From positions 92,306,070-92,370,069 of the forward strand of contig OX465282.1 of assembly GCA_949987705.1 (NCBI GenBank): DNA of 64,000 nt, in the 5' to 3' direction. Each line of letters begins with the position of its first letter. Positions within the stretch are counted from its first letter, which is position 1. Positions 31,892 through 41,945 of this stretch are shown piece after piece. The translations under genes and the position numbers were made by a program. Below the pieces are notes generated by a model. That model made no database searches, had not been told where the DNA came from, and saw only the letters and a list, made by a program, of their open reading frames with translations. This stretch comes from Thereva unica. Its lineage: Eukaryota > Arthropoda > Insecta > Diptera > Therevidae.

Positions 31892-33312
31892 CAAGACCCT
31901 CTCAACTACAGGCCTTGCTGTAAAACTTGACACTAACACAACTAAGCGCAACTTAGTCTGAAATTTTGTTGAGCAAAGTAGGCAAGTGATTTTGACATTA
32001 TGGATGGAATAATTACCATAACAACATTTTTATTTGAAGTTTTTTCGCTTTCAGTTGAATGAATTATGTTAAATTTATTTTAAAAAAAATCACTGATGGA
32101 TTTATTTATTAAATAATTTAGAAATACATAAAAATATGTAAATTATTAAAAAAAAAGGTGTAAATACATTTTAAGTATTTTTTTTATAAAAAGTGTGGTA
32201 TTTTTCTTTCACCAGCGCCCCGTTTGCCGCTTATTGCGTTTCCAGCTCCTACGACGAGGACGAGGGGTTGGATTTTAGGAGCCACATTATTGTTAGCAAT
32301 TCTTTAACTCACTTTTGTTTTGGCTTTGGGCCAATAGTGGTTTTAAAAAGGTCACTATCACGAAAATGCAGAATGCAAACAGAAGAATACTTTGTTGGCT
32401 GCCAATCTTTTCGTGGAATAGCCTTTAACCACTCATTTTTAGCGGCATCTTCTTTCGGAAAAGAAAAAGTATAAACTTTTTCGGAATTCTCCTCATTTTT
32501 CTTTTTATCGTAATTGGACCTGCATCCAGGTACGCAAAAATGACGAGGCATAATAGAAAAAACAAAAACAATAAAATTTCTCGAACTACTTAGGGTATAT
32601 AAAAGTTTATTAGTTTTACTTACCTACTATATATATTCCTATATCGTTCAGTTGTACTTCTTCTTTGATCGCTGTTGTTTTTGCAATTTTTTTTAATATT
32701 TTACAAACGACACTTATTTTTATTTCTATATTTAGTTTTTGCACTTTTTGTTTTAATTATTTCCACCTATTATTAAATTGATTCAATATTACATATATTT
32801 ATCTAAACTTCAAAAATTTTCATATGGAAACCGACGAAATTCCATTTTAATCAATTTGGCGCCTTCACCATAACCTCAAAATTTTTGATTACAATCTGTA
32901 AAAATTAATTTTGGCTTATGGTAAAGGCGTTTTACCGCAAACGCACAATTTAATCAATCACTTCCCTATTTAATTTCTTTTTCTAATAATTATTTTATTA
33001 TTAGAAATTAATATAAATAATGCACCACAAATTATTTTAACTACACTGCACAACAATATAATTTTTAACTTAACACCAAGAATTTTCCCTACTTTTTTTC
33101 TTTATAACTTTGCTATAAAAACTTACCACTATTTATCACAATTATTACACTTTTAAATTATTTTAATTTAACGCAATTATTGTAAAATATCTTTCGGGAG
33201 ATATAAAAACCGCTCCAATACGCGCACTTTTCATACAAATCTGACAGTTCTTTCAGACTACGTCACACATATGCAAAAATTTACACCAAGGCCTGTAGTT
33301 GAGAGGGTCTTG
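31892..33312 (-). mobile_element. P-like (THAP) DNA transposon, non-autonomous
   Basis: The ends CAAGACCCTCTCAACTACAG and the exact reverse complement at 33312 form a perfect 26-bp inverted repeat. GACCAGG flanks both sides (31885-31891 and 33313-33319), extending to 8 bp (GACCAGGC) if the first C is counted in the TSD. A 7-8 bp TSD and a THAP-domain ORF fit the P superfamily. At 1,421 bp it encodes only the THAP end. Confidence 0.8.
32309..32551 (-). CDS. THAP DNA-binding domain protein (truncated P-like transposase)
   Basis: An 80-residue frame starts MPRHFCVPGCRSN. It has the C2CH zinc module: C6 and C10, then NEWLKAI with the invariant Trp, and the CxxH pair in SVCILHF. A TIGPKPKQK tail follows where THAP domains have the AVPTIF box. 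THAP is the N-terminal DNA-binding module of P-element transposases. Catalytic regions are absent. The frame then ends, so it may be expressed as a stand-alone domain, or an exon may follow; no convincing donor site was confirmed. Confidence 0.8.
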   Translation of the reverse strand: MPRHFCVPGCRSNYDKKKNEENSEKVYTFSFPKEDAAKNEWLKAIPRKDWQPTKYSSVCILHFRDSDLFKTTIGPKPKQK

Positions 33313-33325
33313 GACCAGGCCTTTA

Positions 33326-33620
33326 CTGTGTAAATGCGACAAGAGCATCAGTAGAACGCACGTCCAGATGATAAAGAACCGCATCGTCGTGCTTCTGGCG
33401 TTGAAATTTCTTCGATGAAGCGTTCCAAGTGTAATAACGCGGTATCTCAGAGTAGAACAAAGTTCGTGTAAACGGATCGCTTTGGCAAATCGAAAAACAC
33501 GTTGCGTAACATTCGATGCGTTGAAATAAACTCGTTCACACACTCCCGATGCACCGTCCAAATGTACAAGATGTACCAGCATAATGGCGCGATAAAATAG
33601 TGGGCGCCACTTATGCGAAG
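33326..33620 (-). pseudogene. Helitron-type helicase, piece 1 of 3
   Basis: Minus-strand reading gives EIPRYYTWNASSKKFQR, the characteristic Helitron segment YYTWNxxxKxFxRR, preceded by RVYFNASN (around 33530). The opposite side, DVRSTDALVAFTQ, runs to the GC-rich MITE and resumes in piece 2 at 31543. Upstream of about 33620 the similarity stops, so the Rep domain is absent. Confidence 0.75.
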
Positions 33621-34301
33621 TATTACCCCCTTAGCCACAAGCCCGGAAGAGCATGACCAAGGAGCCAATACCATACATAAGAAATGAAAAGAAAATCCGG
33701 AACTCCTACGCCGGCCACACGGAGTTATCTAGCTCGCCGGAGGGGTCGTGGGGTGTGTGGCCGGGGCTTACCGCGGTTGGTTCACCACTTACCTGTGTCT
33801 GTGCAACTTTGACTTCCGTCCATCATCCTCCTGTCATCGCCTGAGCCGCATCACCCTGAAAAGGAATGACCCCCTCCCTCAACCACTCCACAAGAAAAAT
33901 TTTAACGCATGGCCATTTTAATAAATACAATCCTTTAATATAACATCAACCCAAACATTACATGGGAGCATTAACAATCACAACCTGATGAGTTGCCCGT
34001 GTCAAATATTAGCCGTGAACGAATACAATTCAAAAAAAACATACGATTTACGTGATTTTAGGGAACATGAGTATGAATGATAACAATAAAGCGCGCAGTA
34101 TTGGCCAATACTCCTCGCTTTGTACAAACGAGATTACAATCAACAGAAATCACTTAGAAGAAAACAACTTTCCCGGAACCAACCAAGAACAACATATATC
34201 CGACAAGGAGCAACACAAATTCACAAATAAGTATCAAGAATATTATAAAGGTAATACTAACTACTATTAAAATTATTATATTAGGAATAAATTTTTCTTT
34301 G

Positions 34302-34337
<36 letters not shown>

Positions 34338-36689
34338 AGCAAAAAAGAAAATTTTTGGGTTATTTTATTTTGTGTATTGTTTTTTTTTTTCGTGTGTATT
34401 TTTTCTCTGATCCAGCTGGTGTGGATGCACTATGGGTATTGCTTAATTACCTGAAGTTCTTCATTTATACTAATGTCTGCAGTTTGATAACTATCATCTA
34501 ATTTTCCGGCAACTTTGCACTATTTAAACCATGTTCAAGTAATTTTGGATAAACTTCGGTCTGTTCTCCATTCCCCCTCGGTCTTCTGATTTTAAACCTG
34601 TCTCTTCATCCACCTACTCTCCAATGCCTTCCGCCATTTCTCTACACGGCTTTCCCTTTTTTTCTGAACTTTTGGTGACAGATAAACGAAGAGTATTAAA
34701 AACACAGGGTCTTGCCCCTTAAATAAATAAACAGTTTGTACAGATTAACACCAATCCGCACCTTTCCCTGCTAAAAATTTCAACAACGTAAAACACCAAA
34801 ACCTGCATAACCTGCTCCATCAACTAAAGGGCCAAAAAAAACAATTTTTTTTTGGTATTGCTGGTATCCCCTTCGGTACCTCTCCAAACTCCTTTCCTAT
34901 TGGTAACTTTTTCTGGTGCCTAATCTTGCTTGTATTTTCGCCTAGACTTCACAGCACCGAACTAGTCCTGATTGTTGCTAATTCGAAGCGAAATTGTTAT
35001 TGTTTTTCAAATGGACTGACTAGTGAATGTGTTTGTCTTCCAGCCAGTAGTATAGGTTCAAAAAAAACTGATTTTTTTACTATTTTTATTTCCTCATAAA
35101 TTACAAGCCTCCAGCCGTCTAAATTCGAACTCCCCTTTTTTTTCCTTTTCCAAAAAAAAACTATCTTCCATTATTATTTTTTTCCTCGCCTATTCTTTTT
35201 TTTTAAAATTTTCCTGTTTCCGCAAAGTGATTTTTTCCAAAATTTCCCCTTACAAGGTGATTCCCAAAATAAATTTCCCAACCCAAATAAATGATAATTC
35301 CGACCGTTACAAAGAGTGGGATGACGCTCATGAATGGGGAATGATAATATACGCCAAATTGCCTCATTGAAACTCACATATACCGTGATATTATTAAAAA
35401 AACCATTCCCGAAAAATTGCAAGAGAAAATGAACATACATACATATTTTCGTGAAATAAACGATGTTTTAATAGTTATTCTGCTATTCGGGACAGAGACA
35501 AATCCAACAAATCAAAAATCATATAAATCGGTTTAGCCGTTATTGAGCTATAAATGGTGTAACTAACCCGAGTTTGTTGTAGATTAAGAGTATTCGTTTT
35601 ATTGTCATCGTTACATCGAGTTGCCATAATGAGCATAAAGTTATGTTTTCGCTGAAATAATAATGGGTAAATATGAATTTACACCATTTACTAGTTCAGT
35701 TAATGTAAACAAAGTCTGACTAATTTGACAGTGGGCAACAGTCACTGAGCCCAGATTTCACTACGCTCACGTACACGGATTTTATACGTGAAGGACTTTC
35801 CTGTAGTTCCTTATTCTAAGGCTGCGATCGCTTTAGTCATGAATAAAAAACATTAGAATTATCGAAGAAAATGTAGTAGAATGATAACTTGATGTAGTAG
35901 TGTAGTAGATTATGATTTTTTTCTAAAAAGGTAGTAAAACTACTACATATGTAGCAGAAAGGTAACGCTGCTTGCTGCCATTTAATCAGTCACGACTGCG
36001 TATTGCTAGAGGGAGGTGTATTTTTCTGGGGCTTCAATGATTATTTAAAAAAATTACAAATTATGAATGAAAAACGTCCATTTTTATACATTTTTTTATT
36101 TTAAGGTTTTTGTATTTTACACATTTGCTACAGAAATAATTTGTAGCATTTCTACTAAAGAAATACGAAATTTTTGTTTTTATCACTTTGATTACTAGAT
36201 TGTTGATGTTTCCTGCCAGTCGCATGCGCGCTTTTGCCCGGGAGGTTGCGTTGCTTGCGACGTTTATGTTTTATAAATGAATATGCTCATTTATTCAAAA
36301 GAATTTTTTTCAGCCTTTTTTATTAAATTATTTTAAATTTAGAGATGACAAATATTTCGCTTAATTATAGTAAAATTGTGCTTATTATGATGAATAAATT
36401 GGCTTGGTTGAGCAGGGGCTTTACATGTATGTAAAAGCTCTGCTCAATACATATAAAGATAAATTAACTTAAGTTAAATTTAAAAATTTATTCATTCGGC
36501 ATGTGCGCATTCTTTCCCAAATTATTTTGTTGAGTTTTTCTGCGTTTGTTGCCGTTTTAATTAAAAAGAGGGGTAATGATAGAACAATATTTATAAAATT
36601 TGGCAACGAGGTGCGCAGAACTGCTCAAATTTTTTGTGGCACGGAGTTTGAAAAAATCTATACATATTTGGTGTGTTTAAAACGCACGC
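33621..36689. other. AT-rich gene-free stretch
   Basis: No recognisable protein motif. It includes a long T run (about 34302-34330) and many shorter T tracts. A phrase near 35530-35560 (ATCGGTTTAGCCGTTATTGAGC) resembles common transposon flanks. A near-perfect hairpin lies at 36413-36448. Confidence 0.45.
36413..36448. repeat. Short near-perfect hairpin
   Basis: GAGCAGGGGCTTTACAT and its partner ATGTAAAAGCTCTGCTC form about 15 bp of stem around a minimal loop. It could be a tiny MITE remnant or a structured transcript end; no TSD was convincing. Confidence 0.4.
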
Positions 36690-36878
36690 ATTAAGTGGGG
36701 GACATGATCGCGTAATGAAGCTTCAAACACCATTATGACATGACTATTGGATCCACGAAAATTTTTACGGAATTCATCGACTTTATTACGTAAACCTCGC
36801 GCGTTAAGGTAGTAAAAATTTAAACCATGGGCTCTACCTTGGAAAACATTGAGTAGGCTCAAATTTTGTTCATATGTG
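36690..36878 (-). pseudogene. Non-LTR endonuclease N-terminal fragment
   Basis: Minus-strand reading gives LNFYYLNARGLRNKVDEFRK and HVIMVFEASLRDHV, which match the first strands of APE-type endonucleases of jockey/CR1-like elements (YLNARSLxNK...ITETWL). The usual TETWL has become FEASL. The upstream sequence continues past the gypsy insertion at 41946 and beyond. This was the target of the gypsy element. Confidence 0.6.
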
Positions 36879-37174
36879 TGTGGGATAGTTGGGGATCCCG
36901 AGTAATTCAAACATGCGGATTATTCAAATTTATGACTTTACTTCAGCGTTATGAATTCAGTTTTACAATATTAATGTAATTTAATGATACTAACTCAAAT
37001 ATTATTATACGAGTACTTAATAAAAAAAGACGCACGCAATTAAAAATCCTTCGTAGCTTCTTGAACGTCGCTCACTGCCCTGATCTTATCGAATGCCGCT
37101 ACCTACTGTTATCGGAGATGCCGTTGATCATGTCTGATCTTCAGCCTGCGTGTGTGTGTTGGGTGTATCCTACA
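36879..37174 (-). repeat. Gypsy 3' LTR
   Basis: It starts TGTGGGATAGTTGGGGATCC and ends GTGTATCCTACA, with an imperfect terminal inverted repeat. It pairs with 41643-41941. Confidence 0.9.
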
Positions 37175-37604
37175 TTCGGCCATCCTGCGAATTGTCTGAC
37201 CCCGACAATTCTTCATCCGTTTCTTCATTTATCCATGGTTTCAAAAAATCGGCTGAGGTGTGTGTTTTGTTTGGCCCATCATGGGTACCAACCTTTTTCA
37301 CTTCGTATCTATCATTCCGCTTGACTTTTTCGATCTCGTACGGCCCTAAATACGTTGGATATAATTTTAGGCCGGTACCGAACTGGGTACGTTTTATGGC
37401 TACCAAATCTCCAGCCGAATATTTTTTAGCTGGCTTCCGACTACTGTTATAAGTTTTTTGGTTCTCTTGCTGGATTTTTAATATTTCTTCTTTAGACCGT
37501 CTCCTAATTTCTTCTCGGCTGTCTTCAAATTCTTCAGTCATTGCTTCTTCTATTGCTTGTAGCAGAGGTGGAGTTACTTTCTTTCTCATTTTTACTCCGA
37601 ACAT
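37170..37604 (-). pseudogene. Gypsy integrase C-terminal part
   Basis: MFGVKMRKKVTPPLL, then a charged helix (EDSREEIRRRSKEEILKIQQ), then KKYSAGDLVAIKRTQFGTGL and the chromatin-side LGPYEIEKVKRNDRYEVKKV. This is the C-terminal SH3-like domain of gypsy integrases. It is out of frame with, and separated by deletion from, the zinc and first-Asp region at about 37650. The stop codon falls inside the LTR. Confidence 0.8.
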
Positions 37605-37608
37605 TAAT

Positions 37609-40197
37609 TCAAATGGGGTTCTTTTCGTTGATCGACTTGTCGCTTTGAATATCTAATTTCTTAATTACCTCATCTGTTGTAGTTGATTTGACGGGGTATA
37701 TCCAAATAAATTTTGTGAAGCTGTCTACTATTGTCAGAATATACTTGTAATTTTTGGCTGTCGAAGGTAAAGGTCCTAAGTGATCCAAATGATAGGTATG
37801 TAAAGGAGTGTCTCCTTTGTCGATCGGGTTGAGAAATCCTTCTGATTTTCCTTGCTTTTTCTTTCCTAAAATACATTGTATACAATTAGATATGACTTCG
37901 TTTATCTTTTTGTTCAGTTTAGGGATATAGTAATCTTGTATTATTAATGCTTCCATTCGTTTTGCGTTAACGTGGCCGTTTTCATGAGCATTCCTTATAA
38001 TTTCTTTCTGCATAACCTTTGGTACTAATAAAACGTGTTGTCCTTCGACAAATTTGTAAATGATTCCGTTGCGTACTTCAAAATTTTCATATGGTTTTTC
38101 CTTGAGAACTTCTAGTACAATCTTACAGTACTCATCCTGTTGCTGTGCGTTCCTTATGCGTTGTAGGATTCCGTTTTCGATTTTCAGAATTGTAGGATTT
38201 CGACTTAATGCATCGACATGACGCATTGACTTACCAGGTCGATGTAAAATTTGACATCTGTACTCTTGTAGTTCGATTGTCCACCTTGCTATTCGTGGAC
38301 ATATGTTTTTCTTACCCATTACCGATTCAATAGCACTACAATCGGTATAAATTTTAAATTGTAGTCCAAGCAGGTATACGCGAAGTTTCTTCAAACATTT
38401 AATTATAGCCAGTACTTCAAGCTCATAACTTGTATAGTTTCTTTCAGTCTTGCTTGCCTTAAAACTCATATAGAAAGTAGGATGCAATTTGCCGTCCTCG
38501 TGTTTTTGAAGTAAAACGCCGCCGTACCCAATGGAGCTCGCATCCGTATGCAGTTCCGTTTCAAGATCCGGGTTAAATAACTTTAGGACAGGTTCGTTGC
38601 ATAACAGTTCTTTCAGTGTAGCAAATGCTTCTTGCTGTTCAGTACCAAACTTAAATTTTTTTTCCTTCTTTAATAAGTCGGATAGTGGCTTAGCGATTGT
38701 GGCGTAATCTGATATAAATTTGCGGAAAAATCCTGTCAAACCTAAAAAGCTTTGGACTTGTTTTAGAGTTGTAGGAGGAGGGTATTTTTGCACGGCCTTT
38801 ATTTTCTCAGTAGATGGCTTTATAGTTCCTCCTTCCAAAATGTGTCCTAGAAATTGTATGGACTTAGTTATAAACTTACACTTTGACCAATTAATTTTAA
38901 ACCCGTTTTCAGCAGCTACTTTTAAAACGGTTTTTAATTTTTTTAGATTTTCTTTTTCGTTTTCTGATGGTATTATAATATCATCGACGTAAATTAGAAC
39001 GTACCCTTGGCACACCAAATCGTTGAAAATCGTGTTTACATACCTTTGGAAGACTGCTGGCGAGTTGCATAGGCCAAATGGTGCTTTTTTAAACTCGTAT
39101 TGCCCCTGGGGCGTTGTAAATGCTGTATACTTCTGGCATTCCCTTTTAATGTCTACATGAAAAAATCCGTTTTTTAGGTCCAGACTTGTGAATATCTTCG
39201 CTTTGTACAGGCTTCCCAGAACGTCTTCAATAATCGGCAGCGGGTATCTATCCTTAACTATTTTCTGATTTAGCCCGCGATAGTCAACGCAGAGTCTATG
39301 GCTTCCATCCTTCTTTTTGACTAAAACAATGGGGCTTGCGAAATCAGACTGGCTATGCTGTATGACTCCTTCGTTGATCCATTGCTCAATTTGCTGCTTA
39401 ACCACATCTCGTTCCATAGGTGCTAGTCTTCGGGTTTTATAGTAAACCGGATTTTCATCTGTCACTACAATATTCATTTCGATACAAGATTTTTCGACAC
39501 GTGCCGGCTTATATGAATCAATCAATTTTCTTAATTCTTCGCGTAATTGTTTGTCTTCAATATCTTGGAGGTAGTTGTCCGTACTCTTTTCAACAACGTT
39601 GATTACGTCTATCTTATCTAGCGGGTTTTCTTCTGATGCTTTAATTTCTTGACTTTCTCGTAGGACTGAGATTTTGCCTTTTTCTATTATTAGCGTCAGG
39701 TTGCATAGAAAGTCTTTACTAAGGATAACATCTTCTGTAAGCCATTTATCTGGAACTATTTCGAAGCGTACGAGATAATTATGGAAGTCCACTTCTAAGT
39801 TTGCTAAACATGAACCCAACGATTTTTTAGATTCACCTGCAGCAAAGCCTGTTAAACGAATTCCTGAAGAATCATATTTTAAATTAGCAATCGTATCCTT
39901 TACTGATTTTTTCATAAGTGTGACGTCACTGCCTGTATCAATTAATGCTTGATATGGATTTCCTTCAATCTTGACTGGTAGGTGTGACATATCTGCAGTG
40001 ATTATATTAACTGCCTTTTCTTTATATCCTTGTGGACTTTTCTTCTGTGGACATGAAGAAGACATATGTCCGTATTCATTACATGCGAAACATTTTCTAC
40101 CTTTGCTCTTGTTTGGACAATTGTCCGTGTTATGTGTGCAGACTCCACAATTTATGCAGCGTAATTTAACGTTCTCCGTTTTACTGGTACTACTCAT
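37609..40197 (-). pseudogene. Gypsy Gag zinc knuckles and Pol (protease, RT, RNase H, partial integrase)
   Basis: Open for 862 codons. In order: knuckles CINCGVCTHNTDNC and CFACNEYGHMSSSC (residues 14-50); protease with ALIDTGSDVTLM (about 85); RT with LCVDYRGLNQKIVKDRYPLP and the catalytic VLIYVDDII (about 405); RNase H with ELHTDASSIGYGG and the RHVDALSR end; integrase zinc finger HENGHVNAKRMEAL..CIQCILGK; and only the first catalytic region HLDHLGPLP. The reading stops at KNPI. The second Asp and the Glu are missing owing to an internal deletion. It overlaps the gag frame by 4 nt (40194-40197). Confidence 0.88.
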
Positions 40198-41047
40198 ACC
40201 AACTTTGCTCTTCGATTCGTTTTTTGTTTCATTAAGTGTTCTTTTATGTTTTGGTAAACAACGAATTTCTTCTTTAATTCCTTTACAGAAGACGCCTCAT
40301 ATACTGTTTTATTAGAAACATCCTCTGGAGTACCCTGTATAACGTATGATATTAATGACTGATCGTCCACTGAACCTCTGTTTGCAATTTGTTGCATTGA
40401 ATACAGGTATTCTAGTAATGACTCGTTATGTTTCTTTTTCCGAGAATTCAACTGTCTGTGGATATCGATACTAGGTGGTGTATTATCAAATTCATCTTCT
40501 AAAGTTCGTTTCAGAACATCCCAGCTGTGAATACCAGTTTTGACTTCGATTGATAATTTTGCTGCTCCCGTCAGTAGTCTACGAGCATACAGGTATCTTT
40601 GGATATTATTCCATTTACACACTTCAGCGATGTCTTCAAAGTCCTTAATCCAGGTTTTGACTGATTTCCCAGATTCACCCGAGAATTTCTCCAAAGATTC
40701 TTCAACATCACGAAAGACGAAGCTATTTTCCATTGTAGGATTATCGGTTTGTGTTTGATAAATATTCTTTTACTCGTTTCTCCACTATTTGCTGTAACTT
40801 TTGGAAATATTTTCTTGTTTTTGTCGCTTTGTTGTTCAACGTCGAAAGTGGTTTTTTGATTATCACCAGGCACTTCTTCACTACCGTTAGAGGCTTTCTC
40901 GCTATCGTCGACTTCTTTATCCTTCTCTTCACTATAACTATATAATCGATTAATTAGATCCGTTTTTAAATCATATCTGTATGACAGTCCTTTATCTTTA
41001 CAAAGTTGTTGCAGTTCGCGCGTTGTAAGCTTTGCCAGATCTTCCAT
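40194..41047 (-). pseudogene. Gypsy Gag
   Basis: The likely start is ATG 41047 (MEDLAKLTTRELQQLCKDKG, a SAP-like helix pair). An acidic linker follows (EEKDKEVDDSEKASNGSEEV). A frame change between about 40800 and 40735 moves the reading to MENSFVFRDVEESLEKFSG, then SVKTWIKDFEDIAEVCKW and a typical retrotransposon gag core (YARRLLTGAAKLSIE...LKRTLEDEFD), ending in the Lys/Arg-rich RRAKLV. The break means no full Gag could be made without frameshifting. Confidence 0.75.
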
Positions 41048-41626
41048 AAGATTTTAAATTAAAGTTCATTTACGTAATTTATAGTCTTTTCCTATACCTT
41101 AAATCTTATATCTATGGGCTTTCTAACAAAATAATAACTAAATTTATAATAATAATTAATTACAATTCCAATCATTAAATGACAATAAAATAATATCTAA
41201 GTTATCTAGTCTCACACCTTTTTTCCCAAAGAATTATGCCTTTTGCTTTCATTAATCTCAATATTATGTATTTCTTCGAATATTTTCAATTAAATTCACT
41301 TTGAATTTGACGTTAATCGGCTGTTATCATTTATTAATATTAAAGCTGAAAAAGAAATTACCCGATGTGAGTAGTGGCGACTGAATTTAATAAAAACTTC
41401 TCTGGAATGCTCCGTTCCGTTTTAACGGTGATCTTGATGCCGTTTCTGGTTGTTGTTACACATGTGATGCGTGGTAATATTGCCCGTGAAATTGCCTTAA
41501 TGTTATCACCTTTGCTATTCCTCCAAATTATAATTAAATTCCACTATCACTGCTCCATATATTATTATACAATTTTCTTCTTTGTTCCTTGGTTTTACAG
41601 TCAATTCAGTCAAATTTTCCGCGGCT

Positions 41627-41640
41627 CACTTCTGACACCA
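41627..41640 (-). promoter_or_regulatory. Gypsy primer binding site, tRNA-Leu-like
   Basis: The plus strand reads CACTTCTGACACCA, which fits the 3' end of insect tRNA-Leu with CCA, 2 nt from the 5' LTR. The tRNA assignment is from memory of tRNA ends, so moderate. Confidence 0.6.
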
Positions 41641-41642
41641 AA

Positions 41643-41941
41643 TGTGGGATAGTTGGGGATCCCGAGTAATTCAAACATGCGGATTATTCAAATTTATGAC
41701 TTTACTTCAGCGTTATGAATTCAGTTTTACAATATTAATGTAATTTAATGATACTAACTCAAATATTATTATACGAGTAGTTAATAAAAAAAAGACGCAC
41801 GCAATTAAAAATCCTTCGTAGCTTCTTGAACGTCGCTCACTGCCCTGATCTTATCGAATGCCGCTACCTACTGTTATCGGAGATGCCGTTGATCATGTCT
41901 GATCTTCAGCCTGCGTGTGTGTGTGTTGGGTGTATCCTACA
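41643..41941 (-). repeat. Gypsy 5' LTR
   Basis: It differs from the 3' LTR by one C/G substitution near the GAGTA-TTAATA motif, one extra A in the A run and one extra TG in the TG run. This suggests insertion not long ago. Confidence 0.9.
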
Positions 41942-41945
41942 TGTG

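Larger units (their letters stand above)
31544..33323. mobile_element. GC-rich MITE with TA TSD, split by a P-like element
   Basis: The left end AAGGCCTGGTCACACCGAGCGCGG is matched inversely by the right part (CCGTGTGACCAGG up to 31891, then CCTT at 33320-33323). The flanks are TA (31542-31543 and 33324-33325). Without its 1.4-kb insert it is about 350 bp with very high GC (runs of GCGGCGCG), which stands out from the AT-rich surroundings. Confidence 0.72.
36879..41941 (-). mobile_element. Gypsy-type (Ty3) LTR retrotransposon with integrase deletion
   Basis: The LTRs (296 and 299 bp, TGTGGGATAG...TATCCTACA) differ by one substitution and two short indels by eye. TGTG (36875-36878 and 41942-41945) fits a 4-bp TSD. 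The minus-strand order is 5' LTR (41643-41941), tRNA-Leu-type primer site, gag, zinc knuckles, protease, RT, RNase H, truncated integrase. Total is 5,063 bp. Pol order with integrase last places it in Ty3/gypsy. A deletion in the integrase core and frame breaks in gag make the copy inactive. Confidence 0.9.

Noticed and set aside
36879..41941. Gypsy element as an infectious errantivirus
   Set aside because: No envelope-like ORF follows the integrase and the integrase is deleted.
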